Notes under the pieces: model-generated
Databases searched by the model: none
Told to the model about the DNA's origin: nothing
What the model saw: the letters and a program-made list of their open reading frames with translations, nothing else
Program-made: the position numbers and the translations under genes
Shown: positions 1-7,173 of the stretch, one piece after another
How positions within the stretch are numbered: the stretch's first letter is position 1
How the letters are laid out: each line of letters starts with the position of its first letter
Assembly: GCA_016285815.1 (NCBI GenBank)
Contig: JAEERN010000041.1
Coordinates: forward strand, 1 to 12,144
Reading direction: 5' to 3'
Length of the DNA stretch: 12,144 bases
Origin: Clostridiales bacterium
GTDB taxonomy: Bacteria > Bacillota > Clostridia > Oscillospirales > QAMX01

Positions 1-135
1 GAACACCGTGTTCGCCGCCGCCGCAGCCGCCCACACGATCGCGCCGACGGCGCACCAGACCAGACACCCCCGCACGCCGCCGCGCGCCGCCGGAGCGCTC
101 CGGTCCCGGCCGCCTTTCCCGCCGGTCTTTGCCAT
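1..135 (-). CDS. N-terminus of a hypothetical membrane protein (partial, runs off the left edge)
   Basis: Forty-five codons are open from an ATG at 133-135 to the window edge. The start is supported by an AGGAGGAAG ribosome binding site about 7 bases upstream (minus strand). The visible protein has a basic, glycine-rich N-terminus (about residues 1-22, with several Lys and Arg), then a hydrophobic stretch from about residue 24 onward (LVWCAVGAIVWAAAAAA) that looks like a first transmembrane helix. The gene lies 142 bases downstream of tuf on the same strand, with a hairpin terminator between them, so it is probably a separate unit. I do not recognise the family; the remaining sequence lies outside the window. 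That the frame is real rests on the ribosome binding site and the membrane-like N-terminus. Confidence 0.55.
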   Translation of the reverse strand, partial: MAKTGGKGGRDRSAPAARGGVRGCLVWCAVGAIVWAAAAAANTVF

Positions 136-229
136 ACCGCACTTCCTCCTCTTCCGCCGGGGCGGCGGGCCGTCCGGGTCTCCGCCCCTCCGCTCCGGCC
201 GTCTCCCGGCCGGTCCCTTTCAAAAGGGC

Positions 230-263
230 AAGCCGCCGCAACGGTCAGACGCTGCGGCGGCTT
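230..263 (-). terminator. Intrinsic terminator after tuf (end of str operon)
   Basis: Bases 253-263 and 230-240 form a perfect 11-bp stem (AAGCCGCCGCA / TGCGGCGGCTT on the transcribed strand) with a 12-base loop, starting 14 bases after the tuf stop codon. The run after the stem is a modest TTGCCCTTTT, so termination may be incomplete. Further short GC-rich inverted repeats follow at about 196-229. Confidence 0.6.
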
Positions 264-277
264 TGAAACACGAAACC

Positions 278-1483
<1,206 letters not shown>

Positions 1484-1522
1484 TTTGGATTCTTCCTCCT
1501 GTGTTTGATCTCAATCAAGTTA

Positions 1523-1551
1523 ATTTTACAACATCGAAAGGATTTTTGCAA
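1523..1551 (-). promoter_or_regulatory. Sigma-A promoter of tuf
   Basis: On the minus strand the -35 TTGCAA (1546-1551) and -10 TAAAAT (1523-1528) are separated by exactly 17 bases. This predicts a start near 1516 and a leader of about 33 bases before the tuf ATG. It is the only AT-rich island between fusA and tuf, and would let tuf be made in excess of the rest of the str operon. Confidence 0.7.
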
Positions 1552-1584
1552 GCCCTTTTTTTGTTGTCATCCGATTATTTTTTT

Positions 1585-1603
1585 CGCCCCGCGGACCGGG
1601 GCG
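1585..1603 (-). repeat. GC hairpin between fusA and tuf, followed by an A-run
   Basis: CGCCCCG (1585-1591) and CGGGGCG (1597-1603) form a perfect 7-bp stem with a 5-base loop just after the fusA stop codon. On the transcribed minus strand the stem is followed by seven A residues rather than U residues, so it does not qualify as an intrinsic terminator and read-through into tuf remains possible. It could be an RNA processing or stability element. Confidence 0.45.
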
Positions 1604-1619
1604 GGCGCCGGTGCGGCCT

Positions 1620-3704
1620 TTACCGCCCGTCGCGCCGGTTCACAGCCAGTTTTTCCTGGATCTGCTTGGGAACCTCGGTGTAATGGCTGGGCTCCATGGC
1701 GTAAACGCCGCGGCCCTGGGTGCGCGAACGCAGCGCGGTCGCATACCCGAACATCTCGGACAGCGGCACGAACGCGTCGATCTGCTCCGCGCCGGTGCGG
1801 GACATGATGTTCTGGATCTGGGCCCGACGGGACTGAAGGTCCCCGATGACGTCGCCCATATAGTCCTCCGGCACGGTGACCGAGACCTTCATGATGGGCT
1901 CCAGCAGGATGGGATCCGCCTTGGCGGAGGCCTCCTTGAACGCCATGGAACCGCAGATCTTGAACGCCATCTCCGACGAGTCCACCTCGTGGAACGAGCC
2001 GTCGAACAGCGTGACCTTCACGTCCACCACGTTGTAGCCGGCCAGACAGCCGGACAGCATGGCGCCCTTGACGCCCTCCTCCACCGCGGGGATGTACTCC
2101 TTGGGGATAGCGCCGCCGGTGACGGCGTCGACGAACTCAAAGCCCTTGCCGGACTCGTTGGGTTCCACCGTCAGCTTGACGTGGGCGAACTGTCCCTTGC
2201 CGCCGGTCTGACGCACGTAGCGCGTATCCACCGTGGCAGCCTTGGTGATGGTCTCCTTATAGGCGACCTGGGGCTTGCCGATGTTGGCCTCCACGCGGAA
2301 CTCGCGCAGCAGCCGGTCGACGATGATCTCCAGATGCAGCTCGCCCATGCCGGCGATGATGGTCTGCCCGGTCTCCTGGTCGGTATAGGCCTTGAAGGTC
2401 GGGTCCTCCTCCGCCAGCTTCGCCAGCGCGATGCCCATCTTCTCGGCGCCCGCCTTGGTCTTGGGCTCGATGGCGACGCGGATGACCGGCTCCGGGAACT
2501 CCATGCTTTCCAGGACCACCTTGTGCTGCTCGTCGCAGAGGGTGTCTCCCGTGGTGGTGTTCTTCAGGCCGACGATGGCGCAGATGTCGCCCGCATAGAC
2601 GCAGTCCACGTCTTCGCGGTGATTCGCGTGCATGTGCAGAAGCCGCCCCAGCCGCTCGCGCTGGCGCTTGACGGAGTTGTAGACCGCCTTGCCGGACTCG
2701 GCCTTGCCGGAATAGATCCGCGCGAAGGTGAGCTTGCCGACGAAGGGGTCCGTGGCGATCTTGAAGGCCAGCGCCGCGAAGGCGCCGTCCTCGTCGGGAT
2801 GCCGCTCCACTTCCTCGCCGGTGTCGGGGTCGACGCCCTTGATGGACTCGACGTCCAGCGGCGAGGGCAGATAGTCCACCACCGCGTCCAGCAGCTTCTG
2901 AACGCCCTTGTTCCGGTAACTGGTCCCGCAGAGGACGGGGATCAGCTTGACCGCCAGCGTGCCCGTGCGGATGGCCCGCTTGAGCATCTCCTCGGTCACG
3001 GCGTCGGCGTCCTCCAGATAAGTCTCCATCAGCTCGTCGTCGAATTCCGACGCGGCCTCCAGAAGCTTTCCGCGGTACTCCGCCGCCAGCTCGGTCATGT
3101 CCTCGGGGATGTCGCGGCACTGGATGTCCGTGCCCTTGTCATCCATATAATAGAACGCCTTCATTTGGACAAGGTCAACCAGACCGACGTAGGTGTCCTC
3201 GCATCCGATGGGCAGCTGGATGGCGACCGGGTTGCACTTGAGCCGGTCGCGCATCATCGTCATGACGCGGAAGAAATCCGCACCGGTGATGTCCATCTTG
3301 TTGACGTAAGCCATGCGGGGAACGTTGTACTTGTCTGCCTGTCTCCACACGGTCTCCGACTGCGGCTCGACGCCGCCCTTGGCGCAGAAGACCGTGACGG
3401 CCCCGTCGAGAACTCTCAGCGAACGCTCCACCTCGACGGTAAAGTCGACGTGTCCCGGCGTGTCGATGATGTTGATCCGGTGATCCTTCCACATGGCGGT
3501 AGTAGCAGCAGAGGTGATGGTGATGCCCCGCTCCTGCTCCTGCTCCATCCAGTCCATGGTCGCGGTGCCGTCGTGCGTCTCACCGATCTTATAGTTGATC
3601 CCCGTGTAATAGAGGATCCGCTCGGTGGTCGTGGTCTTGCCCGCGTCGATGTGCGCCATGATCCCGATATTTCTTGTTCTTTCCAGGGGAAACTGTCTTG
3701 GCAT
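1620..3704 (-). CDS. fusA: Translation elongation factor G
   Basis: EF-G is the GTPase that drives translocation of tRNA and mRNA on the ribosome and helps recycle ribosomes. The 694 residues match the usual bacterial length. The P-loop AHIDAGKT (17-24), RGITI (59-63), DTPGH (81-85) and NKMD (135-138) are intact, and domains II to V follow without interruption, including the GMGELHLE segment of domain III and the QGRG segment near the C-terminus. The ATG at 3702-3704 has only a short GGAG (3718-3721) 13 bases upstream, weaker and more distant than the other sites in the operon. It follows rpsG by 50 bases with no terminator or promoter between them, consistent with cotranscription and possible coupling. 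Confidence 0.98.
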   Translation of the reverse strand: MPRQFPLERTRNIGIMAHIDAGKTTTTERILYYTGINYKIGETHDGTATMDWMEQEQERGITITSAATTAMWKDHRINIIDTPGHVDFTVEVERSLRVLDGAVTVFCAKGGVEPQSETVWRQADKYNVPRMAYVNKMDITGADFFRVMTMMRDRLKCNPVAIQLPIGCEDTYVGLVDLVQMKAFYYMDDKGTDIQCRDIPEDMTELAAEYRGKLLEAASEFDDELMETYLEDADAVTEEMLKRAIRTGTLAVKLIPVLCGTSYRNKGVQKLLDAVVDYLPSPLDVESIKGVDPDTGEEVERHPDEDGAFAALAFKIATDPFVGKLTFARIYSGKAESGKAVYNSVKRQRERLGRLLHMHANHREDVDCVYAGDICAIVGLKNTTTGDTLCDEQHKVVLESMEFPEPVIRVAIEPKTKAGAEKMGIALAKLAEEDPTFKAYTDQETGQTIIAGMGELHLEIIVDRLLREFRVEANIGKPQVAYKETITKAATVDTRYVRQTGGKGQFAHVKLTVEPNESGKGFEFVDAVTGGAIPKEYIPAVEEGVKGAMLSGCLAGYNVVDVKVTLFDGSFHEVDSSEMAFKICGSMAFKEASAKADPILLEPIMKVSVTVPEDYMGDVIGDLQSRRAQIQNIMSRTGAEQIDAFVPLSEMFGYATALRSRTQGRGVYAMEPSHYTEVPKQIQEKLAVNRRDGR

Positions 3705-3754
3705 ATGCTTATACTATCTCCAAAAATGTGTTCGCTTGGGGTATTATGCGCATT

Positions 3755-4225
3755 CTACCAGCGATAATGCGCGAAAGCCTTGTTGGCCTCAGCCATCTTG
3801 TGCTGATCCTCGCGGCGTTTCACGGCGTTGCCGGTGTTGTTGGAAGCGTCGATGATCTCGCCGGCCAGCTTTTCCGCCATGGTCCGCTCGCTGCGGTTCC
3901 GCGAAAAATTGATGAGCCAGCGCAGGCCCAGGGTCTGACGACGGTCCGGTCTGACTTCGATCGGGACCTGATACGTGGCGCCGCCGACACGGCGGGCCTT
4001 GACCTCGAGCACGGGCATGACGTTTTCCAGCGCGGCGGTAAAGACTTCCAGAGCGGGTTTTCCGGTCTTTTCCGCGACGGTGTCAAAGGCGCTGTAGACG
4101 ATCTTCTGGGCGACGCCCTTTTTCCCGTCGTACATCACGCCGTTGACCAGCTTGGTCACGATCACGGAGTTGTAGATCGGATCCGCCAGCACCTCGCGCT
4201 TCGGTATTCCACCTCTTCTCGGCAC
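3755..4225 (-). CDS. rpsG: 30S ribosomal protein S7
   Basis: S7 nucleates assembly of the 16S rRNA 3' domain and sits at the E-site edge of the 30S subunit. The protein is 156 residues, the standard length, running from PRRGG through KREVL, a DGKKG segment, ARRVGGATYQVP and RRQTLGLRW to the canonical HKMAEANKAFAHYRW end. I place the start at a GTG (4223-4225): AAGGAGGGAA at 4231-4240 sits just before it, and family members begin MPRRG. An in-frame ATG at 4259-4261 would add 12 residues that the family lacks and would bury the ribosome binding site inside the gene. It is the second gene of the str operon, 167 bases after rpsL. Confidence 0.97.
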   Translation of the reverse strand: MPRRGGIPKREVLADPIYNSVIVTKLVNGVMYDGKKGVAQKIVYSAFDTVAEKTGKPALEVFTAALENVMPVLEVKARRVGGATYQVPIEVRPDRRQTLGLRWLINFSRNRSERTMAEKLAGEIIDASNNTGNAVKRREDQHKMAEANKAFAHYRW

Positions 4226-4269
4226 AATACTTCCCTCCTTCATCAAAAATAATGACCTCATCGGTACTC

Positions 4270-4310
4270 GGAAAGCGTTCCGCTTCCCGCCTTATGCCCC
4301 GCAAAGGCGG
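4270..4310 (-). promoter_or_regulatory. Structured rpsL-rpsG intergenic region, possible S7 translational operator
   Basis: The 167-base gap between rpsL and rpsG is long for this operon. On the mRNA (minus) strand it can form CCGCCTT/AAGGCGG (4304-4310 with 4287-4293, 10-base loop), abutting a second hairpin of about 8 bp (4281-4288 with 4270-4277, one G-U pair, 3-base loop). Both lie about 30 bases upstream of the rpsG ribosome binding site. In E. coli, S7 represses the str operon by binding the S12-S7 intergenic RNA; a similar role here is inference from position, not sequence identity. Confidence 0.35.
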
Positions 4311-4392
4311 ATACGACCGGGATTCCGGTATATCAAAACCTTCTGCAAAGCAAAAGTGAGAAAATGCGATCTTGCTGCTTCGTCCGGTCCGT

Positions 4393-4824
4393 TTAGCGGG
4401 ACTTGGACGCGCCGGCCTTCGGACGCTTCGCGCCGTACTTGGAACGGGCCTGCATCCGGTTCGCGGTCCCCTGCGTATCCAGGACGCCGCGGATGATGTG
4501 GTAACGGACGCCAGGCAGGTCTCTGACACGGCCGCCGCGGATCATCACGACGGAGTGCTCCTGCAGGTTGTGACCGATACCGGGGATATAAGCGGTGGCT
4601 TCGAAGCCGTTGGTGAGACGGACTCTCGCGACCTTGCGGATAGCGGAGTTCGGCTTCTTCGGGGTCCGGGTCGTGACGACCGTGCAGACGCCGCGCTTCT
4701 GCGGGGACGATCTGTGGACGGGCCGCTGCTTCAGGCTGTTCATGGCGAACTGCAGAGCCGGGACCTTGGACTTTTTCGAGGACTGCTCTCTCCCTTTGCG
4801 GACTAACTGATTGAATGTTGGCAT
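4393..4824 (-). CDS. rpsL: 30S ribosomal protein S12
   Basis: S12 lies at the decoding centre of the 30S subunit and is the site of streptomycin-resistance changes. The 143-residue protein starts MPTFNQLVRKGR and carries the conserved TPKKPNSA and RGGRVRDLPGVRYH segments, ending with a basic tail (SKYGAKRPKAGASKSR). The lysine of KKPNSA, altered in many resistant mutants, is the wild-type residue. The start at 4822-4824 follows AAAGGAGG at 4831-4838. An in-frame ATG 69 bases upstream is rejected because it lies upstream of the predicted transcription start and adds residues absent from the family. It is the first gene of the str operon. Confidence 0.98.
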   Translation of the reverse strand: MPTFNQLVRKGREQSSKKSKVPALQFAMNSLKQRPVHRSSPQKRGVCTVVTTRTPKKPNSAIRKVARVRLTNGFEATAYIPGIGHNLQEHSVVMIRGGRVRDLPGVRYHIIRGVLDTQGTANRMQARSKYGAKRPKAGASKSR

Positions 4825-4864
4825 ATGGCACCTCCTTTCCATCCATAAAACACCAGTATTGTGT

Positions 4865-4893
4865 ATTATAGCACACGGAGACAGGCAAGTCAA
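4865..4893 (-). promoter_or_regulatory. Strong sigma-A promoter of the str operon
   Basis: On the minus strand TTGACT (4888-4893) and a perfect TATAAT (4865-4870) are 17 bases apart, with an extended -10 (TGTGC directly before TATAAT). The predicted start is near 4858, giving a leader of about 34 bases ahead of rpsL. Confidence 0.9.
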
Positions 4894-4931
4894 GTCTTTT
4901 TTTGCCCCGCGAGGAATTCTTTTCTTCCGTC

Positions 4932-4979
4932 CGGCGCGGTCTTTTTCCGTATCCTATCTCATACCGGAAAACCGCGCCG
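4932..4979. repeat. Long imperfect inverted repeat upstream of the str promoter
   Basis: CGGCGCGGT (4932-4940) pairs with ACCGCGCCG (4971-4979). The pairing continues inward through TTTCCG and TAT against ATA, C, CGGAAA, giving about 18 bp with a 3-base and a 1-base bulge and an 8-base loop near 4953-4960. No T-tract follows on either strand, so it is not a standard terminator. It lies between the nagB terminator and the -35 of the str promoter, about 40 bp from that -35. Confidence 0.5.
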
Positions 4980-4997
4980 CGCTCTCCCCGTGCGGCG

Positions 4998-5032
4998 AAA
5001 AACGCCCGCTCCCGCCGAAGCGGGAGCGGGCG
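4998..5032 (-). terminator. Intrinsic terminator of the isomerase-nagB unit
   Basis: Bases 5003-5015 and 5020-5032 form a perfect 13-bp GC-rich stem. On the minus strand the loop is UUCG closed by C-G, the extra-stable tetraloop, and five U residues (4998-5002) follow immediately. It faces leftward, 160 bases after the nagB stop codon, and also insulates the str promoter from nagB transcription. Confidence 0.85.
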
Positions 5033-5049
5033 CGCCGGTGTATTCCGTG

Positions 5050-5078
5050 TTGACGGTTTGTCTATGACGTGCTATCTT
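5050..5078 (+). promoter_or_regulatory. Sigma-A promoter of a candidate small RNA
   Basis: TTGACG (5050-5055) and TATCTT (5073-5078) are separated by 17 bases, with an extended -10 TGC directly before the -10. The predicted start at about 5084-5085 is exactly where the folded RNA begins. Confidence 0.65.
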
Positions 5079-5083
5079 ATATT

Positions 5084-5161
5084 GGAAGCTGAGTTAGCGG
5101 AAGGTGTATGCTCGGTATTGGGCCGTTGCACACTTTCCGTGCCGACCTCAGCTTCTTTTTT
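5084..5161 (+). ncRNA. Candidate small structured RNA (~78 nt), family unknown
   Basis: A self-contained transcript is predicted between a promoter (5050-5078) and a U-tract. The ends pair perfectly: GAAGCTGAG (5085-5093) with CTCAGCTTC (5147-5155). Inside, CGGAAGGTGT (5098-5107) pairs with ACACTTTCCG (5130-5139), 10 bp with one G-U. Then GC (5110-5111) pairs with GC (5128-5129), and CGG (5113-5115) with CCG (5123-5125), leaving a 7-base apical loop, TATTGGG. An asymmetric internal loop (about 5094-5097 against 5140-5146) separates the two main stems. No convincing reading frame lies within it. It lacks the features of tRNA, the SRP RNA GGAA loop, 5S rRNA, or a T-box. No plus-strand gene follows for over 1.8 kb, so it is not a leader. 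It is antisense to the likely 3' untranslated region of nagB. I do not recognise the family. Confidence 0.6.
5085..5161 (+). terminator. Terminator closing the small RNA
   Basis: The 9-bp closing stem of the RNA (5085-5093 with 5147-5155) is followed at once by six T residues (5156-5161). The terminator stem is thus also the basal stem of the RNA, with the inner helix stacked inside it. Confidence 0.6.
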
Positions 5162-5191
5162 CGTTTGACGGCTTTCCCCGAAAAAAGCGGC

Positions 5192-5911
5192 TTACAGCAG
5201 CGCAGCGGCGGCGGGGTCCAGATAGACCTCCACGTCCGGGTGCAGCTGGAGCACCGAGGCCGGGACCTCTTCGGTCACCGGTCCGCAGAGCATCTTCTTC
5301 ACGATCTCGGCCTTGACGGAGCCCAGCGCGATGAACAGGATGCTGCGGGCGTTCATGACGGTCTTGATACCCATGGTCACGGCGGAGGTGGGCACGTCGG
5401 CCGCCGACGCGAAAAAGCGGGAGTTGGCCTGGATCGTGGACTCGGTCAGGTGCATCGTGTGCGTGATGGAGCCGAAGGGCGTTCCCGGCTCGTTGAAGCC
5501 GATGTGTCCGTTGTTGCCGATGCCCAGCAGCTGCAGATCGATGCCGCCCGCCGCCTCGATGCGGCGGTCGTACTCGGCGGCCTTTTCGTCGGTCATGTCC
5601 AGCCCGCAGGGGACGTTGGTGTTCTCCTTGGGGATGTCGATGAGGTCGAACAGGTTCTTGTCCATGAAATAGCGATAGCTCTGGTCGTTGGTGCCGTCGA
5701 GGCCGATGTACTCGTCCAGATTGAAGGTGGTGGCGCGGGCAAAGGACAGCTCGCCCGCCTTGCACAGACGCGCCAGCTCGGCGTACAGACCCAGCGGCGT
5801 GGAACCCGTGGCATAGCCCAGAACGGCGTCCGGCTTGCGGCCGAGCAGTTCAACGTACCGCTGCGCAGCGGCGCGGGCGATGGCTTCCGGCGTATCGATG
5901 ATGATCTTCAT
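5192..5911 (-). CDS. nagB: Glucosamine-6-phosphate deaminase
   Basis: NagB converts glucosamine 6-phosphate to fructose 6-phosphate and ammonia, feeding amino sugars into glycolysis. The 239 residues match the shorter Gram-positive form (E. coli NagB is 266). Visible motifs: the phosphate-binding ATGSTP (34-39), NLDEY (64-68, with the general-base Asp66), and GIGNNGHIGFNEPG (130-143) containing the catalytic His136 and Glu141. Asn134 stands where E. coli has Asp141, which I believe is usual in Gram-positive enzymes. The ATG is preceded by AGAGGAG about 9 bases upstream. It is the second gene of a unit with the isomerase 66 bases upstream, and is read towards the terminator at 4998-5032. No nagA is visible in the window. 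Confidence 0.95.
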   Translation of the reverse strand: MKIIIDTPEAIARAAAQRYVELLGRKPDAVLGYATGSTPLGLYAELARLCKAGELSFARATTFNLDEYIGLDGTNDQSYRYFMDKNLFDLIDIPKENTNVPCGLDMTDEKAAEYDRRIEAAGGIDLQLLGIGNNGHIGFNEPGTPFGSITHTMHLTESTIQANSRFFASAADVPTSAVTMGIKTVMNARSILFIALGSVKAEIVKKMLCGPVTEEVPASVLQLHPDVEVYLDPAAAALL

Positions 5912-5977
5912 TGGTTTCGTCTCCTCTGTCAGTGGTTATTTTCTCCGGCATTGCCGGGGTGGATCGGTCTTGCGCGG

Positions 5978-6859
5978 TCAGAGCCCGAGATGCGGCTCGA
6001 TGCCGACGCTCCGCAGGGTCTGGAACAGCGCCTCGGCGGCCACGTGGAAGGTCTTGGCCCCGTGGTCCTGCATGGCGAAGATCGTCTGTTTCTTCCCGCC
6101 CTCGAGCTCCAGCCCGTCGAAGCCGTCGAACTTCTTCAGGTGCGGCTCCAGCGACAGGAACCCCTCGAAGCCGGCCGCGTCCAGCTTTTGGAAGATCTCG
6201 GCCAGCCTGCCGTCGCCGTAGCCGCAGGGCTGGACCTGTCCGTCGGCCATGCGGCAGTCCTTGACGTGCAGGTACTTCACGTATTTCTTCAGGATGTCGA
6301 AGGCGTCGGGGTACGGCCGGACGCCGGACTGGATGAAGTTGGCCGGGTCGAAGATCAGACCGATGCCCAGCGTCTCCGCCAGATCCCGGCAGCAATAGGG
6401 CATCTGCCCGTAGATCCCGCCCTCGTTCTCGTGCAGCAGCCGGACGCCGACCTTGTCCGCCTCGCGGACGTACCGCTCCCACTGGCGCAGGACCGTGTCC
6501 CGGTGGCGCGAGATCGGCTCGCCGTCCTCGCCGGGATAGAAGCTGAACATCCGGACGTACGGCGCGCCGAAGATCTGCGCCATGCGCAGGTTGTTCATGA
6601 AAAACGCGAAGTGCTCGTCCAGATCGGAGTCGATCTTCGTCTTGCCGACGCCCGACCCGATGGCGCTGACGCGATAGCCGCGGTCGGCCAGAAGCCGGGC
6701 GAAGGCTTCGCCCTCCGCTTCGGTGAGCTTGCCGACGTTCTTGTCGCCGCAGCCGCGCAGCTCGATATAGCGGATCCCCAGCGGGTCCAGCACGTCCAAC
6801 TGGTCCGGGATGTACTTGGCGGCTTCGTCCGCGAAGCCCGAGATCACAAATCTGCTCAC
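5978..6859 (-). CDS. Sugar phosphate isomerase/epimerase (xylose isomerase-like TIM barrel)
   Basis: The 293-residue protein resembles the AP endonuclease family 2 / xylose isomerase-like TIM-barrel group, which isomerises or epimerises sugars and polyols using a divalent metal. Candidate metal ligands occur in the expected order: HENEGG (143-148), FDPANF (170-175), HVKD (198-201) and SLEPH (236-240). The start is a GTG at 6857-6859, preceded by GGGGGAGG about 8 bases upstream, followed by a SRFVISGFADE opening. Longer in-frame versions from ATGs further upstream would run through the promoter at 6890-6918 and add an arginine-rich, non-family leader. It is cotranscribed with nagB, which suggests a role in sugar breakdown, but the substrate cannot be read from the sequence. 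Confidence 0.85.
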   Translation of the reverse strand: MSRFVISGFADEAAKYIPDQLDVLDPLGIRYIELRGCGDKNVGKLTEAEGEAFARLLADRGYRVSAIGSGVGKTKIDSDLDEHFAFFMNNLRMAQIFGAPYVRMFSFYPGEDGEPISRHRDTVLRQWERYVREADKVGVRLLHENEGGIYGQMPYCCRDLAETLGIGLIFDPANFIQSGVRPYPDAFDILKKYVKYLHVKDCRMADGQVQPCGYGDGRLAEIFQKLDAAGFEGFLSLEPHLKKFDGFDGLELEGGKKQTIFAMQDHGAKTFHVAAEALFQTLRSVGIEPHLGL

Positions 6860-6889
6860 AGCGCTCGCCTCCCCCAAAATCTCGCTACT

Positions 6890-6918
6890 ATGATAGCACA
6901 CGGCACCTGCAGTGTCAA
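6890..6918 (-). promoter_or_regulatory. Strong sigma-A promoter of the isomerase-nagB unit
   Basis: A perfect TTGACA (6913-6918) and TATCAT (6890-6895) lie 17 bases apart on the minus strand, with an extended -10 TGTGC. The start should fall near 6883, about 24 bases before the GTG. The -10 surroundings (CCGTGTGCTAT.ATA) are almost identical to those of the str promoter. Confidence 0.85.
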
Positions 6919-6919
6919 G

Positions 6920-6948
6920 TGACAAACCGCCCCCGGCGGGCATAGGAT
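6920..6948 (+). promoter_or_regulatory. Possible sigma-E (mother-cell) promoter of cotJABC
   Basis: CATAGGAT (6941-6948) fits the sigma-E -10 pattern CATAnnnT. The bases where the -35 should be (about 6920-6927, TGACAAAC) match poorly. The B. subtilis cotJ operon is sigma-E dependent, which supports the guess. The predicted start is near 6955, about 48 bases before cotJA. Confidence 0.3.
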
Positions 6949-6952
6949 GACA

Positions 6953-6975
6953 CGGAAAGAGGACCGCTCTTTCCG
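6953..6975 (+). repeat. Perfect 9-bp inverted repeat in the cotJ leader
   Basis: CGGAAAGAG (6953-6961) and CTCTTTCCG (6967-6975) are exact complements around a 5-base loop. If the proposed cotJ promoter is right, this lies at the very 5' end of the mRNA. It could be a stabilising 5' hairpin or a protein-binding site; no T-tract follows. Confidence 0.55.
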
Positions 6976-7002
6976 CAAAACGACCGACAAGGGAGACCGA
7001 AC

Positions 7003-7173
7003 ATGGAAACCGTCGAAACCGGCGGCGGCGCCGCCGCCGGCATGGCACTTGCGATGCTTTACGTCCCCGTTCAGAGCTGGGAGACGCCCTACGACCCGGA
7101 GACCGCTCTGGCGCGGGGCACCGTCTTTCCCGCGCTCGACAAGCCGTTCCTCGCGGCGGGAGGAGACCGATGA
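7003..7173 (+). CDS. cotJA: Spore coat protein CotJA
   Basis: This small protein is encoded with CotJB and CotJC and takes part in assembling the inner spore coat. It is 56 residues. The CotJA core is clear: LAMLYVPVQSWETPYDPETA, then LARGTVFPALDKPF. The N-terminus is short (13 residues, GGG and AAA tracts) compared with about 80 residues in B. subtilis. The ATG has AGGGAGA about 7 bases upstream. Its TGA overlaps the cotJB ATG in an ATGA arrangement (7170-7173), indicating translational coupling. It is too short to stand out by length; the call rests on motif and context. Confidence 0.9.
   Translation: METVETGGGAAAGMALAMLYVPVQSWETPYDPETALARGTVFPALDKPFLAAGGDR

Noticed and set aside
1611..3767. 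A 718-codon open frame antisense to fusA
   Set aside because: It mirrors the codon-position GC bias of fusA, has low-complexity Gly/Leu/Val/Asp/His composition and no ribosome binding site, whereas EF-G on the other strand is certain.
4259..4261. Upstream ATG as the start of rpsG
   Set aside because: It would add 12 non-family residues and place the strong AAGGAGG inside the coding region; the GTG at 4223-4225 fits better.
4300..4345. Internal promoter between rpsL and rpsG (TTGATA, 17 bp, TATCCG on the minus strand)
   Set aside because: The -10 matches at only three positions and has no extended -10, unlike every other promoter in the window.
5084..5161. tRNA or SRP RNA as the identity of the small RNA
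   Set aside because: There is no T-loop sequence or cloverleaf, and no GGAA-capped SRP domain IV motif; the fold is a two-stem rod.
5108..6922. A 604-codon plus-strand frame over nagB and the isomerase
   Set aside because: It is antisense to two recognised enzymes, starts inside the small RNA and has no family motifs.
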